This document shows positions 7,065-15,394 of a stretch of 40,779 bases of DNA, in pieces. How positions within the stretch are numbered: the first letter of the stretch is position 1; each line of letters begins with the position of its first letter. The notes under the pieces were generated by a model that had not been told where the DNA came from, ran no database searches, and worked only from the letters and a program-made list of their open reading frames with translations. Location: assembly GCA_016870855.1 (NCBI GenBank), contig VGAF01000002.1:1-40779 (forward strand). Reading direction: 5' to 3'. The translations under genes and the position numbers were made by a program. Source of the stretch: Actinomycetota bacterium. GTDB taxonomy: Bacteria > Actinomycetota > Actinomycetes > Nanopelagicales > Nanopelagicaceae.

Positions 7065-8291
7065 ATGAAAGCGCTGGTAATAGGTGCTGGTGGCGTCGGT
7101 AGAGCGATTATCAATATCGCATCACGGAGATCGTTTATATCTTCGCTGGTCATCGCTGATCGAACCCTGGCACGTGCCCAAGAGGCTGTTTCAAGGGTCA
7201 AAGACCCTCGGTTTTCGGCTGCCCAAGTAAATGCAGCTGAACTTGAAGACTTAAGAGAGCTGATTCGCAAGGCTGATCCTGATGTTGTAATCAACGCGGT
7301 TGATCCGCGCTTTGTAATGCCTATTTTTCTTGCCTGTGAAATCGAAGATACAAATTACATCGACATGGCAATGTCTCTCTCTCGCCCACATCCCCACTAT
7401 CCACATACCGAAACTGGCGTGAAGTTAGGCGATGAGCAATTCGCGCGCGATTGGAATTGGGAAGAGCGAAAAATCTATGCGCTAGTGGGTATGGGCGTTG
7501 AACCAGGCATGAGCGATATCTTCGCTAAGTTCGCCGACAATGAGCTGTTCAGCCGAATTGATTCGATAACTATTCTCGATGGCTCAAACTTGAGAGTCGA
7601 GGGCGCGAACTTTGCTCCATCTTTCTCAATCTGGACGACAATTGAAGAGTGTTTAAATCCACCGTTAGTTTGGGAAGATGGTCGCGGTTGGTTCACCACC
7701 CCGCCATTTAGCGAGATTGAAACCTTTGACTTCCCTGAAGGTATCGGCCCAGTCGAGTGTGTAAATGTCGAGCACGAAGAGGTTGTTCTAATCCCCCAGA
7801 AAATTGACGCCAAGAAAGTTAACTTTAAATACGGACTTGGCGCTGAATTCATCCAGATTCTTAAGACCATCAACATGCTTGGCATGGATCGTAAAGAGAA
7901 TGTCGAGGTACAAGGAGTATCAGTTGCGCCACGCGACCTGCTCGCCGCATCGCTCCCAGATCCCGCAACGCTTGGTTCTCGTATGAAAGGTAAGACCTGT
8001 GCTGGTGCGCTAGTGCGCGGACTTGATAAGAAGGGTGAACCAAAGGCTGTTTACATCTATAACGTTGTAGATAATGAGTGGTCGATGAAGGAATATGGCG
8101 ATCAAGCAGTTGTCTGGCAGACCGCAGTAAATCCAGTCATCGCGATGGAATTAATTCATAACGGAACTTGGAAACCGCTTGGTGTAAATGGTCCAGAATG
8201 GTTTGATCCAAAGCCATTTTTGAAGCTTATGGAGGAATACGGTACTTCCTGGCATATCCGTGAGGAGCCCACTGCCGGTATCGTGAAGTAG
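7065..8291 (+). CDS. saccharopine dehydrogenase family protein, carboxynorspermidine-dehydrogenase-like
   Basis: A 408-residue NAD(P)-dependent oxidoreductase. The Rossmann motif MKALVIGAGGVGRAI lies at the very N-terminus, followed by DPDVVINAVDP and VGMGVEPGMSDIFAKFA. The closest characterised relatives by recalled motifs are carboxynorspermidine dehydrogenases (about 400 aa), which share the C-terminal LLAASLPDPATL, CAGALVRG and WFDPKPFL pattern. The true substrate is unknown; a reductive condensation in polyamine or lysine chemistry is plausible. I chose ATG 7065: the frame is open upstream to 6930, but that would overlap the tRNA gene, and the Rossmann fold begins at 7065. A GGAG ribosome binding site is at 7050. 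The stop TAG shares its last base with the GTG start of the following SDR, so the two are translationally coupled. Confidence 0.85.
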   Translation: MKALVIGAGGVGRAIINIASRRSFISSLVIADRTLARAQEAVSRVKDPRFSAAQVNAAELEDLRELIRKADPDVVINAVDPRFVMPIFLACEIEDTNYIDMAMSLSRPHPHYPHTETGVKLGDEQFARDWNWEERKIYALVGMGVEPGMSDIFAKFADNELFSRIDSITILDGSNLRVEGANFAPSFSIWTTIEECLNPPLVWEDGRGWFTTPPFSEIETFDFPEGIGPVECVNVEHEEVVLIPQKIDAKKVNFKYGLGAEFIQILKTINMLGMDRKENVEVQGVSVAPRDLLAASLPDPATLGSRMKGKTCAGALVRGLDKKGEPKAVYIYNVVDNEWSMKEYGDQAVVWQTAVNPVIAMELIHNGTWKPLGVNGPEWFDPKPFLKLMEEYGTSWHIREEPTAGIVK

Positions 8292-9076
8292 TGGCCGCGA
8301 CAACTTCGAAACCAATTGCGCTAATCACTGGCGCTACTGCAGGTATCGGCGCTGCATTTGCCGAACACCTAGCTCAACTTGGCCATGATCTTGTTATTAC
8401 CGCGCGCGATCTTGCGCGATTGGAGCAATCCGCTTCTGAGCTTAGAAGTAAGCACGGAATCGAAGTGGAAGTTATTAAAGCCGATCTTGCAACAAATGAA
8501 GGAATTAGAACAATTGAGCTCCGTTTGGAGAACATAAGCAGGCCGATTGAAGTCTTGATCAACAACGCTGGCTTTGGAATAAATAAGAGTTTTTCCGTTA
8601 GCGACCGGCAATCAGAGAATGATCTACTTGATGTTCTGGTCCGCGCGCCGCTTCGTTTTATGCACGCTGTTTTGCCGGCCATGAAGGAGCGGGATAGCGG
8701 AACCATCATTAATGTCTCAAGCGTTGCGGGGTGGATTTCTGGGGGTAGCTATAGCGCCGCGAAGTCATATCTCACGGTGATGAGTGAATCGCTACATACC
8801 GAACTTCTGGGCACAAATGTGAAGGTGCATGCGCTCTGCCCCGGTTTTACTCGTACTGAATTTCACCAACGAGGGCGTATGAAGATGAGTGGACTTCCGG
8901 AATTTCTCTGGCTTGATGCAAGTGAGGTTGTGGCAACCGCATGGAGGAGCTCCCAAAAAGGTAAGGCGCTATCTATCCCGGGCTCCCAATACAAGTTACT
9001 TACATTCCTAATGCGCTACATACCCCGTCCGATTGTGAGAAAAGTTGGCATGAACGCTCGTAAACGACAGCGCTAA
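8291..9076 (+). CDS. short-chain dehydrogenase/reductase (SDR)
   Basis: A classical SDR of 261 residues, NAD(P)-dependent. The cofactor motif TGATAGIG lies at residues 13-20, NNAG at 91-94, the catalytic Ser near 143-144 in NVSSVAGW and the YSAAK motif (Tyr154, Lys158). The start GTG overlaps the stop of the preceding gene by one base (TAGTG), so it is translated from the same mRNA. This suggests it works in the same pathway as the saccharopine-dehydrogenase-like enzyme, but its substrate cannot be inferred. No membrane anchor or signal peptide is apparent. Confidence 0.88.
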   Translation: MAATTSKPIALITGATAGIGAAFAEHLAQLGHDLVITARDLARLEQSASELRSKHGIEVEVIKADLATNEGIRTIELRLENISRPIEVLINNAGFGINKSFSVSDRQSENDLLDVLVRAPLRFMHAVLPAMKERDSGTIINVSSVAGWISGGSYSAAKSYLTVMSESLHTELLGTNVKVHALCPGFTRTEFHQRGRMKMSGLPEFLWLDASEVVATAWRSSQKGKALSIPGSQYKLLTFLMRYIPRPIVRKVGMNARKRQR

Positions 9077-9185
9077 GGGACTTTCTCAGCAAATTCCTTA
9101 CTTTCTGTGGAGGTTCGTTGAGCAATTTTTGACCTTCCAACCTTTAGGATTTCGACTAATAACTGCGGTATCTCTGGGAGGAATT

Positions 9186-9842
9186 GTGCAAAACACTTTT
9201 GTGAAGTTCGGTAAGAAAGCCACTGTCGTTGCCGCTATGGCGTTACTAACGACCACCACTTCCTTCATACCTGCCGAGGCCGCTAATAAAGCTGGAGCGC
9301 GTTGCACAAAAGAGGGCTCCACAACAAGAATTGGTGGCGATCGCTACGTCTGCACAAAAAATCCTCGTTACCCAAATGAGCGCCGTACCTGGGTATGGGT
9401 TGGTTGTATCGAAGCAAATACTCTTTACACAGATTCAATTAAGCGCCTTGATGGTTTGAAGGCTGGCCTAGTAACCGCCACAGCGAAACTTGCAGAAATA
9501 ACAGCAGAAATTCCCGCAGCTGAAGCCAAAGCAAAAGAGTACGATGCCAAGATTGCCGCGACTCAAGTAAAACTAGATGCTGCTAAGGCAAATTACGAAG
9601 AGAATCGAGTTAAGGGCACCACTTACGCAAAGGCAACTGAACAATGGAACAACGCCGTGAAGAGTTACGAGCGCGCCATCGCAGGTTTCAAGCGTGCTGC
9701 CGATAACTGGCGCGAGAAGAGTTCAGATGTTGCCGCACAACAGAAGCGTCTAGATCTCCAATCCCAAACAATTGCCGCTTCTGAAGTTGAGATTAAGTCC
9801 AATCTAAAGGGACGTAATCAGGCTTGCCAAAAGGGCTTGTAA
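9186..9842 (+). CDS. secreted coiled-coil protein of unknown function
   Basis: I recognise no named family. The start is chosen as GTG 9186 because a strong GGGAGG site sits just upstream; the open frame begins 19 codons earlier. The N-terminus is a Sec signal peptide (FVKFGKKATVVAAMALL, probable cleavage after AEA). A short Cys-containing module follows (ARCTKEG...RYVCTKN...WVWVGC). It resembles small secreted modules of aquatic actinobacteria. Then comes a long Ala/Lys/Glu-rich segment of about 140 residues with heptad-like spacing, predicted as a helical coiled coil, ending in a last Cys (NQACQKGL). The mature protein is expected at the cell surface or outside. It is convergent with the Rieske gene, three bases away. 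Confidence 0.75.
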   Translation: MQNTFVKFGKKATVVAAMALLTTTTSFIPAEAANKAGARCTKEGSTTRIGGDRYVCTKNPRYPNERRTWVWVGCIEANTLYTDSIKRLDGLKAGLVTATAKLAEITAEIPAAEAKAKEYDAKIAATQVKLDAAKANYEENRVKGTTYAKATEQWNNAVKSYERAIAGFKRAADNWREKSSDVAAQQKRLDLQSQTIAASEVEIKSNLKGRNQACQKGL

Positions 9843-9845
9843 GAA

Positions 9846-10271
9846 CTAACCGACAGTAACTTTTGTCTTGGTTGCCTTAACTGCAACAGTTCTAAGGTCG
9901 CTTCGGGCTGGGCCAACTTCTACTTTTCCATTGACTGCAAATTCAGCGCGATGATTTGGGCAGATCCACTTACCGCCGCTTAAACCAACTGTTGTTCCTT
10001 GATGCGTGCACGAAAGATCTAGCGCCCTAAAGCCATTAACTGCTTTCGAGGTGCGGACTAACGCGAGTGATCTTCCAGAGGAATCTTCAAACTGAACTAC
10101 ACCGCCGACTTTGCGGAGCGCAGTATTTTGCGAGATTAGAAGCTCTACCTTTCCATTCGCTAGCACCTTTACCTTCGATGCAGCAATAGCTTTATCAGGC
10201 ACAAAACCAAGCGTGAGGAGCGCAAGCCCACAAAGTAGGGAACGCCTAGATAGAGAATTCTCGTTTTCCAT
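9846..10271 (-). CDS. Tat-exported Rieske [2Fe-2S] protein
   Basis: A 141-residue protein. A twin-arginine signal (SLSRRSLLCGLALLTLG, Arg9-Arg10) is followed by a Rieske domain with CTHQG (Cys88, His90) and CPNHRAEF (Cys104, His107), the four ligands of a [2Fe-2S] cluster. Folded Fe-S proteins typically use the Tat route, which fits. It is much shorter than the cytochrome bc1 Rieske subunit and is not beside qcr genes, so a free extracytoplasmic electron carrier is more likely. I chose ATG 10271, after an AAAGG site; the frame extends 16 codons upstream, into the start of the divergent diguanylate cyclase gene. Confidence 0.85.
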   Translation of the reverse strand: MENENSLSRRSLLCGLALLTLGFVPDKAIAASKVKVLANGKVELLISQNTALRKVGGVVQFEDSSGRSLALVRTSKAVNGFRALDLSCTHQGTTVGLSGGKWICPNHRAEFAVNGKVEVGPARSDLRTVAVKATKTKVTVG

Positions 10272-10285
10272 CTTCAACCTTTCAA

Positions 10286-10291
10286 TACGCT
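10286..10291 (+). promoter_or_regulatory. -10 box of diguanylate cyclase gene
   Basis: TACGCT ends six bases before the second of two adjacent ATG codons (10298), the geometry of the other leaderless genes here. Confidence 0.4.
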
Positions 10292-10297
10292 TCAATG

Positions 10298-11671
10298 ATG
10301 CGAATCTACTCCTCGGCACGATGGCTGGCTACTGCATCCTTAGTTAGCTACTTGATTCTCAGATACTTTTCAGAACCAACGTGGTGGAGCGAACTACTCG
10401 TCTATAACTCAGTTCTTATCTCTGCGATTATCGGAATTGTCTTTACCCCGCTTCCCGATGATCATCTAGGCCAGAAAGTCTTCGCACTCGCCCTCCTAGC
10501 TTGGGGAGTGGGCTCCATAACTTCTTCCATCGATTCTTTCTTCAATACCGAGTTGAGCATCTTTTCTGAGGCCGCTTACTCGCTCTTCTATCCCTTAGCG
10601 ATTTTTGGTGCGATCCGATCTCTTCGAAATCAAGCAAAGAGTCGTCGCCTGGAATTGATAGACACACTAGTAATCGCGCTAAGTGGCACAACGCTACTTT
10701 CAACTTTCTTTCTTAAACCTGCGTCTTCAGAAATCTCTGGTAGTCAATATGAAGTCTTTCTCACGATTATCTATCCGGTAGGAGATTTAGTGTTACTACT
10801 AACAGTTATAGGTATTGTCTTACTTCAAAGATTGAGCCCGCGAAGTCTTCTCTTCTTACTAGGAGTTACTACTTTTACAGCAAGTGATTTCTATTATCTT
10901 TGGTTGAGCCAGAATGATCTATACATCTTTGGCAGCCTTAGTGATGCGGGCTGGTTAATTGGATTTGTCCTAATGGCCCATAGTTATTGGTTTGCCTCTG
11001 ATGAAGAGGAGCACCCGCGCACTTTCAATCCGGCAATCGTCACGCTAGCCCTGGTCTTAAGTTCAATAATCCTTGCAATCTCAGTCTTGCGGCCCGAGTA
11101 CTTTCCCCGCTTCGTATTGATTCCGGCATTTGCAACGATTGCGCTCGCCTTTTTGCGGATGGCGGTCGCCATGGCAGATGCGCGAAAAATGAGCGAAGAA
11201 CAGATCCTCGCGCGAACCGATGAGCTAACTGGCCTGGCAAATCGCCGTCGCTTTATCGCTGAGTTTGAAGAGTTCCAAAGATCCCCCGGCTCCTTGCTCA
11301 TCCTCGACTTAGATGGCTTCAAGCCAGTTAATGATCAATTGGGCCACGATGTCGGCGATCAACTCCTTGCCCAAGTCGCGCGGCGCCTTGAGCGAGTAGT
11401 GCCGAAAGGTGCGCTCCTCGCTCGACTCGGTGGTGATGAATTCGGCGCGCTGATTCCAGGGCACGAGGGCATGGAGATCGCAGTCGCGCTCCGCGCCACC
11501 ATGGAGTTTCCGTTTAGCGTTGCTGGCCATGAAATCAAATTAGGCGTCTCCATTGGCGAAGCTTTCAATGAGAGTGAGAATGAGAGCGAGAGCCAGAACT
11601 TGTTGCGTCGAGCCGATGAAGCGATGTACCGAGCAAAGCGCGAGAAAGTTGGCGTTGTCCGAGCCGGATAA
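10298..11671 (+). CDS. membrane-bound GGDEF diguanylate cyclase
   Basis: Predicted to make cyclic di-GMP from two GTP. About 290 N-terminal residues hold roughly eight transmembrane helices, separated by short loops, which resemble a membrane sensor domain. A short linker (MADARKMSEEQILARTDELTGLANRRRF) leads to the GGDEF domain with LLILDLDGFKPVND and LARLGGDEFGALI intact, so catalysis is expected. The inhibitory I-site RxxD upstream of GGDEF is replaced by KGAL, so product feedback inhibition is probably absent. Two ATG codons lie at 10295 and 10298; I chose the second because of the TACGCT box six bases before it. The gene is divergent from the Rieske gene across about 25 bases. Confidence 0.88.
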   Translation: MRIYSSARWLATASLVSYLILRYFSEPTWWSELLVYNSVLISAIIGIVFTPLPDDHLGQKVFALALLAWGVGSITSSIDSFFNTELSIFSEAAYSLFYPLAIFGAIRSLRNQAKSRRLELIDTLVIALSGTTLLSTFFLKPASSEISGSQYEVFLTIIYPVGDLVLLLTVIGIVLLQRLSPRSLLFLLGVTTFTASDFYYLWLSQNDLYIFGSLSDAGWLIGFVLMAHSYWFASDEEEHPRTFNPAIVTLALVLSSIILAISVLRPEYFPRFVLIPAFATIALAFLRMAVAMADARKMSEEQILARTDELTGLANRRRFIAEFEEFQRSPGSLLILDLDGFKPVNDQLGHDVGDQLLAQVARRLERVVPKGALLARLGGDEFGALIPGHEGMEIAVALRATMEFPFSVAGHEIKLGVSIGEAFNESENESESQNLLRRADEAMYRAKREKVGVVRAG

Positions 11672-11674
11672 ATT
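11669..11674 (+). promoter_or_regulatory. possible -10 box of homospermidine synthase gene
   Basis: TAAATT, whose first three bases are the TAA stop of the diguanylate cyclase gene. Transcription would start near 11681 and give a leader of about 86 nt. No convincing -35. Confidence 0.3.
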
Positions 11675-11687
11675 AGGTGCTACTTCA

Positions 11688-11729
11688 ATTTGGTCGTAAA
11701 GTTCGGGCGTCCAAATATCCACATCGAAC
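11688..11729 (+). ncRNA. possible H-type pseudoknot in the homospermidine synthase leader
   Basis: ATTTGG (11688-11693) pairs with CCAAAT (11711-11716), and GTTCG (11701-11705) pairs with CGAAC (11725-11729). The two stems interleave, with loops of 7, 5 and 8 bases, which is the geometry of a compact pseudoknot such as those in several small riboswitches. Pairs of 5-6 bp can arise by chance in a leader this long, so conservation is needed. Confidence 0.3.
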
Positions 11730-11732
11730 GGG

Positions 11733-11761
11733 GTGAGATTCTCACATCTCCAATAGGAGGT
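11733..11761 (+). promoter_or_regulatory. RBS-sequestering hairpin before homospermidine synthase
   Basis: ATCTCC (11746-11751), loop AATA and GGAGGT (11756-11761) form a stem with one G-U pair that covers the whole GGAGG ribosome binding site. A 5-bp hairpin GTGAG-ATT-CTCAC (11733-11745) stacks just before it. Alternatively GAGAT (11735-11739) can pair with ATCTC (11746-11750), disrupting both and freeing the site. This is a possible two-state translational switch. Confidence 0.4.
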
Positions 11762-11766
11762 CCTAA

Positions 11767-13200
11767 TTGTCAGCACGCTTCACCAATAAGGTCTTAATTC
11801 TCGGAGCTGGTTCAGTCTCCCAATCAGTCCTACCTCTTCTTATCGAGCATCTTGTAGATGCAAAACAGATCACCATCATGGATCAACGCGATAATCGCTC
11901 GCGAGTCCAAGGCGCGCTTAATCAAGGCGCTACATATGTCCAAGACCAGATAACCCGTGGCAATCTCGATGCCCAACTATCAAAGTATTTAAAGGCCGGC
12001 GACTTTCTCTTGGATCTCGCTTGGAATATCGATGCCAACACAATTTTGCAATGGTGCCATGATCATGGCGTTCTTTATCTAAATACTTCCATCGAAGAAT
12101 GGGATCCCTATGAAGGAGGATCCAACAAGCACCCGCTTGAGCGCACTCTTTATTACCGCCATATGCGGATGCGCGATATGAAATCAAGATGGACTAAGAC
12201 GGGTGCCACCGCAATTGTTGAGCATGGCGCTAACCCTGGTCTCGTTTCCCATTTAGTAAAGAAGTCACTAGTAGATATCGCAACTCGCGCCCTTAAAGAA
12301 GGAAAAGTAAGTAGCGATGTTGAAACAGCACTAGTAAATGAGAATTATCAAAGCCTCGCCCACGCCCTTAATGTGAAGGTTATTCATATCTCAGAGCGTG
12401 ATACCCAGGTAACTAATAAGCCAAAGCAATGGGGCGAATTTGTTAATACCTGGTCTGTTGAGGGTTTCTACGAAGAGGGCGTTGCGCCGGCCGAACTTGG
12501 TTGGGGTACTCATGAAAAGAGCCTTCCGATAGATGCATATGAGCATCCATCAGGCCCTAAGAATCAAATCGCAATTGCCCAACCAGGCGCTACGACTTGG
12601 GTCCGTTCCTGGGTTCCTAACTTTGAGATTCAGGGAATGGTAATTCGCCACGGCGAAGCCTTCACGATCTCGGATCACTTAACGGTGTGGGATAACGGAA
12701 AAGCGATTTACCGGCCAACTGTTCACTATGCGTACTGTCCTTCAAATGAAGCAATCGTTTCTATGAAGGAACTTGAGATGCTCAATTGGGAGTTACACAA
12801 GAATCAACGGATCATGAATGATGAGATCACGGCCGGTGATGATCGCCTTGGAGTTCTCTTAATGGGCCATCCATATAAATCTTGGTGGACCGGTTCGCTA
12901 TTGAACATCGAAGACTCGCGCAAGCTAATCCCAGGACAATCTGCAACAACAGTCCAAGTTTCCTCGGCTGTTTATGCCGCAGTTGCTTGGACGATGAAGA
13001 ATCCAAATTCTGGATTGCTTGTCCCAGATGAACTACCTTGGCGTGAAGTACTTGGTTATGCCGAGAAGTACTGGGGAGGAATCCACTCCGAAGCTGCCGA
13101 TTGGGATCCGCTTGTTAATAGACGCGATCTCTTTGAGGGTTGGAACGATAAGAAAGTTGATCGCGCCGATCCATGGCAGTTCTCGAATTTCCTGGTCTAA
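11767..13200 (+). CDS. hss: homospermidine synthase
   Basis: NAD-dependent enzyme of the saccharopine-dehydrogenase fold that joins two putrescines, or putrescine and spermidine, to give sym-homospermidine. The 477-residue length equals that of the Blastochloris viridis enzyme as I recall it. The N-terminal Rossmann motif is VLILGAGSVSQSVLPLL. HGANPGLVSHLVKKSL and NTWSVEGFYEEGVAPAELGW match the family closely; Trp229 falls at the position of the substrate-binding Trp described for the B. viridis enzyme. The TTG start is chosen because GGAGG lies six bases upstream and no better codon is near. A TTG start and an RBS buried in a hairpin suggest controlled translation. The preceding gene is on the same strand, 95 bases away. 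Confidence 0.92.
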   Translation: MSARFTNKVLILGAGSVSQSVLPLLIEHLVDAKQITIMDQRDNRSRVQGALNQGATYVQDQITRGNLDAQLSKYLKAGDFLLDLAWNIDANTILQWCHDHGVLYLNTSIEEWDPYEGGSNKHPLERTLYYRHMRMRDMKSRWTKTGATAIVEHGANPGLVSHLVKKSLVDIATRALKEGKVSSDVETALVNENYQSLAHALNVKVIHISERDTQVTNKPKQWGEFVNTWSVEGFYEEGVAPAELGWGTHEKSLPIDAYEHPSGPKNQIAIAQPGATTWVRSWVPNFEIQGMVIRHGEAFTISDHLTVWDNGKAIYRPTVHYAYCPSNEAIVSMKELEMLNWELHKNQRIMNDEITAGDDRLGVLLMGHPYKSWWTGSLLNIEDSRKLIPGQSATTVQVSSAVYAAVAWTMKNPNSGLLVPDELPWREVLGYAEKYWGGIHSEAADWDPLVNRRDLFEGWNDKKVDRADPWQFSNFLV

Positions 13201-13208
13201 AGCAGTAA

Positions 13209-14570
13209 TTAAAGTTTTGGATTGACCGGCTTCGCCGCTTTGATCTCCTCGAGCCGCGCCAAGGACTCTAACCGCTCCTTGGCGTGGTCGACGATTGGTT
13301 CTGGATAACCTTTAGAAAGTCCATCGATTACCGTCCATGGCTCATGAATATCATCACCACTTAAGTGAGCGAGCTCTGGGATATAGCGCTTGATGTAAGC
13401 GCCTTCTGGATCAAAGCGTCTTCCTTGCTCAATTGGATTAAATACTCGGTAATAAGGCGAGGCATCAGTGCCGCAACCTGCGGTCCATTGCCAGCCATGG
13501 GAATTAGATGCAACATCATTATCAATCAAATACTTCATAAAGAAGTTAGCGCCATGTTGCCACTCGATATGCAGATCTTTAACTAAGAATGAAGCAACGA
13601 CCATCCGGGTCCGATTATGCATCCAGCCCTCTTTCACTAGTTGGCGCATTGCGGCATCGACAAATGGATAGCCAGTGCGACCCTCGCACCATGCTTCGAA
13701 CTTCTTGCCCGGCTTGTCATAACGCATCTTCTTAAACTTTGCATCGTAATAATCGCGAGATGTATGAGGGTTGTTATGGAGAACATCGGCATAAAACTCA
13801 CGCCAAGCAATCTCTTTTCGATAGACCTCATGGCCCTTACCCTGTCCTAGAACGTTGAGCATGGTCCGTGGATGAATCTCACCCCAGCGAAGATGCGGGC
13901 TCATTCGACTTGTTCCTTCAATTCCCGGAATATTGCGCGCATCGCCATAATCATCTGAAGCGCGCTTTATGAAATCTGTGTAGCGCTTTAGCGCCGCGGC
14001 TTCGCCGGCCTCTTGAACCTCAACTTTTTCACTCTTATCCCAATTAGGAAGTTGGTGATCAGCCTTAGTCGGCGCTACCCACTTTGGATCTTTTGGCGCA
14101 GCAACTGGTTTACGCCAGCCATGTGCGCTCCATGCTCTATAGAAGGGCGTGTAAACACGATATGGAGTTCCATCATCTTTAAGTACCCGCCCTGGGGCTA
14201 CGGCATAGCCGCTACCAAGTTGAGTCAATTCAATTCCAACCTTCTTCAATCTCACATCAAGTTCATTGCCAAATGGTGCAAAAGGAAAAGCGCAGTGAAT
14301 CGAAGTCGCACCGTACTTTTTCGTTAAGCGCGTTAGGACTTCCACGGGATCCCCCGAAACAACATGTAAAGCGCCATTTATTGAAGCATCAAGGGCCTTA
14401 AGAGAAGCGGCTAGATATGCGCGGCGATGTGCACCGGCGCGCTCTGCGATCTCATCATCCATTATGAATAGCGGCACAACTTCATCGGCTTCATCAAAGG
14501 CTGCGAGTAACGCGGGATTATCACTAAGTCTTAAATCTCTTCGGAACCAGAAGATTGCTCGCTTGCTCAT
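13209..14570 (-). CDS. phr: deoxyribodipyrimidine photolyase
   Basis: Light-driven repair of cyclobutane pyrimidine dimers, using FADH- and an antenna pigment. The 453-residue protein has the N-terminal antenna domain (KRAIFWFRRDLRLSDNPAL) and the C-terminal FAD domain with EIAWREFYADVL, GRTGYPFVDAAMRQL, WMHNRTRMVVASFL and WQWTAGCGTDASPYYRVFNP, the hallmark of class I CPD photolyases. Cryptochrome function cannot be excluded, but the DNA-binding residues look intact. I chose ATG 14570; the frame extends four codons further to a TTG. A sunlit surface-water habitat would explain the gene. It is convergent with homospermidine synthase and divergent from the esterase gene, 17 bases away. Confidence 0.94.
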   Translation of the reverse strand: MSKRAIFWFRRDLRLSDNPALLAAFDEADEVVPLFIMDDEIAERAGAHRRAYLAASLKALDASINGALHVVSGDPVEVLTRLTKKYGATSIHCAFPFAPFGNELDVRLKKVGIELTQLGSGYAVAPGRVLKDDGTPYRVYTPFYRAWSAHGWRKPVAAPKDPKWVAPTKADHQLPNWDKSEKVEVQEAGEAAALKRYTDFIKRASDDYGDARNIPGIEGTSRMSPHLRWGEIHPRTMLNVLGQGKGHEVYRKEIAWREFYADVLHNNPHTSRDYYDAKFKKMRYDKPGKKFEAWCEGRTGYPFVDAAMRQLVKEGWMHNRTRMVVASFLVKDLHIEWQHGANFFMKYLIDNDVASNSHGWQWTAGCGTDASPYYRVFNPIEQGRRFDPEGAYIKRYIPELAHLSGDDIHEPWTVIDGLSKGYPEPIVDHAKERLESLARLEEIKAAKPVNPKL

Positions 14571-14587
14571 GGCAAGATTCAACCATT

Positions 14588-15394
14588 ATGGAGCAGATAA
14601 AGCGCTTTCAAGTTCGAGGACTTCCCGGATGGGTCAATCGGGTCAGCTTCTCCGGGCGAATCGTTGATTATTGGGCGCCTGTGGGTGGCAGCGACCATGT
14701 ACTTATCGCTCATGATGGCCAGAACATTTTTGACCGCAGGACCGCGACATTTATCTACACCTGGAAACTAGCCCAGACTGCAGCTCGAATAGCAAGAGAG
14801 TGTGGCAATAAACCTCCTCTGGTGATTGGAGTTTTCCATAGCTCCACAAAAGAAGATCCACATGGTCGAGCTAAAGATCTAGCTCCAGAAGATCCATTTC
14901 GCGATGGCATTAAGACCATGAATCCCCCAACATTTGCCGCAAGTGAACTGCGTGGAAATTCTTATCTGAAAGCAATTTTCGCAGAGATCACGCCAGAACT
15001 TGCAGCACATACCAAAACCAATTTTGTAGCCGAGAAGACTGCGATGATTGGATCATCAATGGGCGGACTTGCAACTCTTTATGCGCTTTCAAAATTTAGC
15101 GATAGTTTCCATACTGCGCTCTCGCTCTCACCGCACTGGGTACTTGCAGGCGACTCGTTAGTTGATTACCTAGTAAATAATTTACCGAATCGCCCCAAAT
15201 ACCGGGTTTGGATGAGTCGCGGCACTAAAGGCCTTGATGCCTCATATCTCCCCTACCAAAATCGCGCCGATGAATTGATGCGCGAGTTGAGTTGGGGAAA
15301 TAGATATCGCAGCAAGGTCTATCACCGCACTACTCATAACGAGAGATCCTGGGCTAGTTATGTTGATGAGCCTCTTAAGTTCTGGCTAACTTAA
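14588..15394 (+). CDS. alpha/beta-hydrolase-fold esterase
   Basis: A 268-residue putative serine esterase of the enterochelin-esterase/esterase-D type (COG2819/COG2382-like). An early HDGQNIFD segment (residues 42-49) resembles the oxyanion-hole region of this group. The nucleophile elbow is GSSMGG with Ser157. The family's C-terminal catalytic His would be in HNERSW. There is no signal peptide, so it is probably cytosolic; the substrate is unknown. The start ATG 14588 gives a normal N-terminus; the frame is open 11 codons further upstream, into photolyase. Its 3' end overlaps a small minus-strand ORF by nine bases. Confidence 0.78.
   Translation: MEQIKRFQVRGLPGWVNRVSFSGRIVDYWAPVGGSDHVLIAHDGQNIFDRRTATFIYTWKLAQTAARIARECGNKPPLVIGVFHSSTKEDPHGRAKDLAPEDPFRDGIKTMNPPTFAASELRGNSYLKAIFAEITPELAAHTKTNFVAEKTAMIGSSMGGLATLYALSKFSDSFHTALSLSPHWVLAGDSLVDYLVNNLPNRPKYRVWMSRGTKGLDASYLPYQNRADELMRELSWGNRYRSKVYHRTTHNERSWASYVDEPLKFWLT

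Noticed and set aside
9118..9132. Four-codon leader ORF (TTG AGC AAT TTT TGA) after GGAGG
   Set aside because: Too short to tell from chance; the real gene has its own GGGAGG and GTG at 9186.
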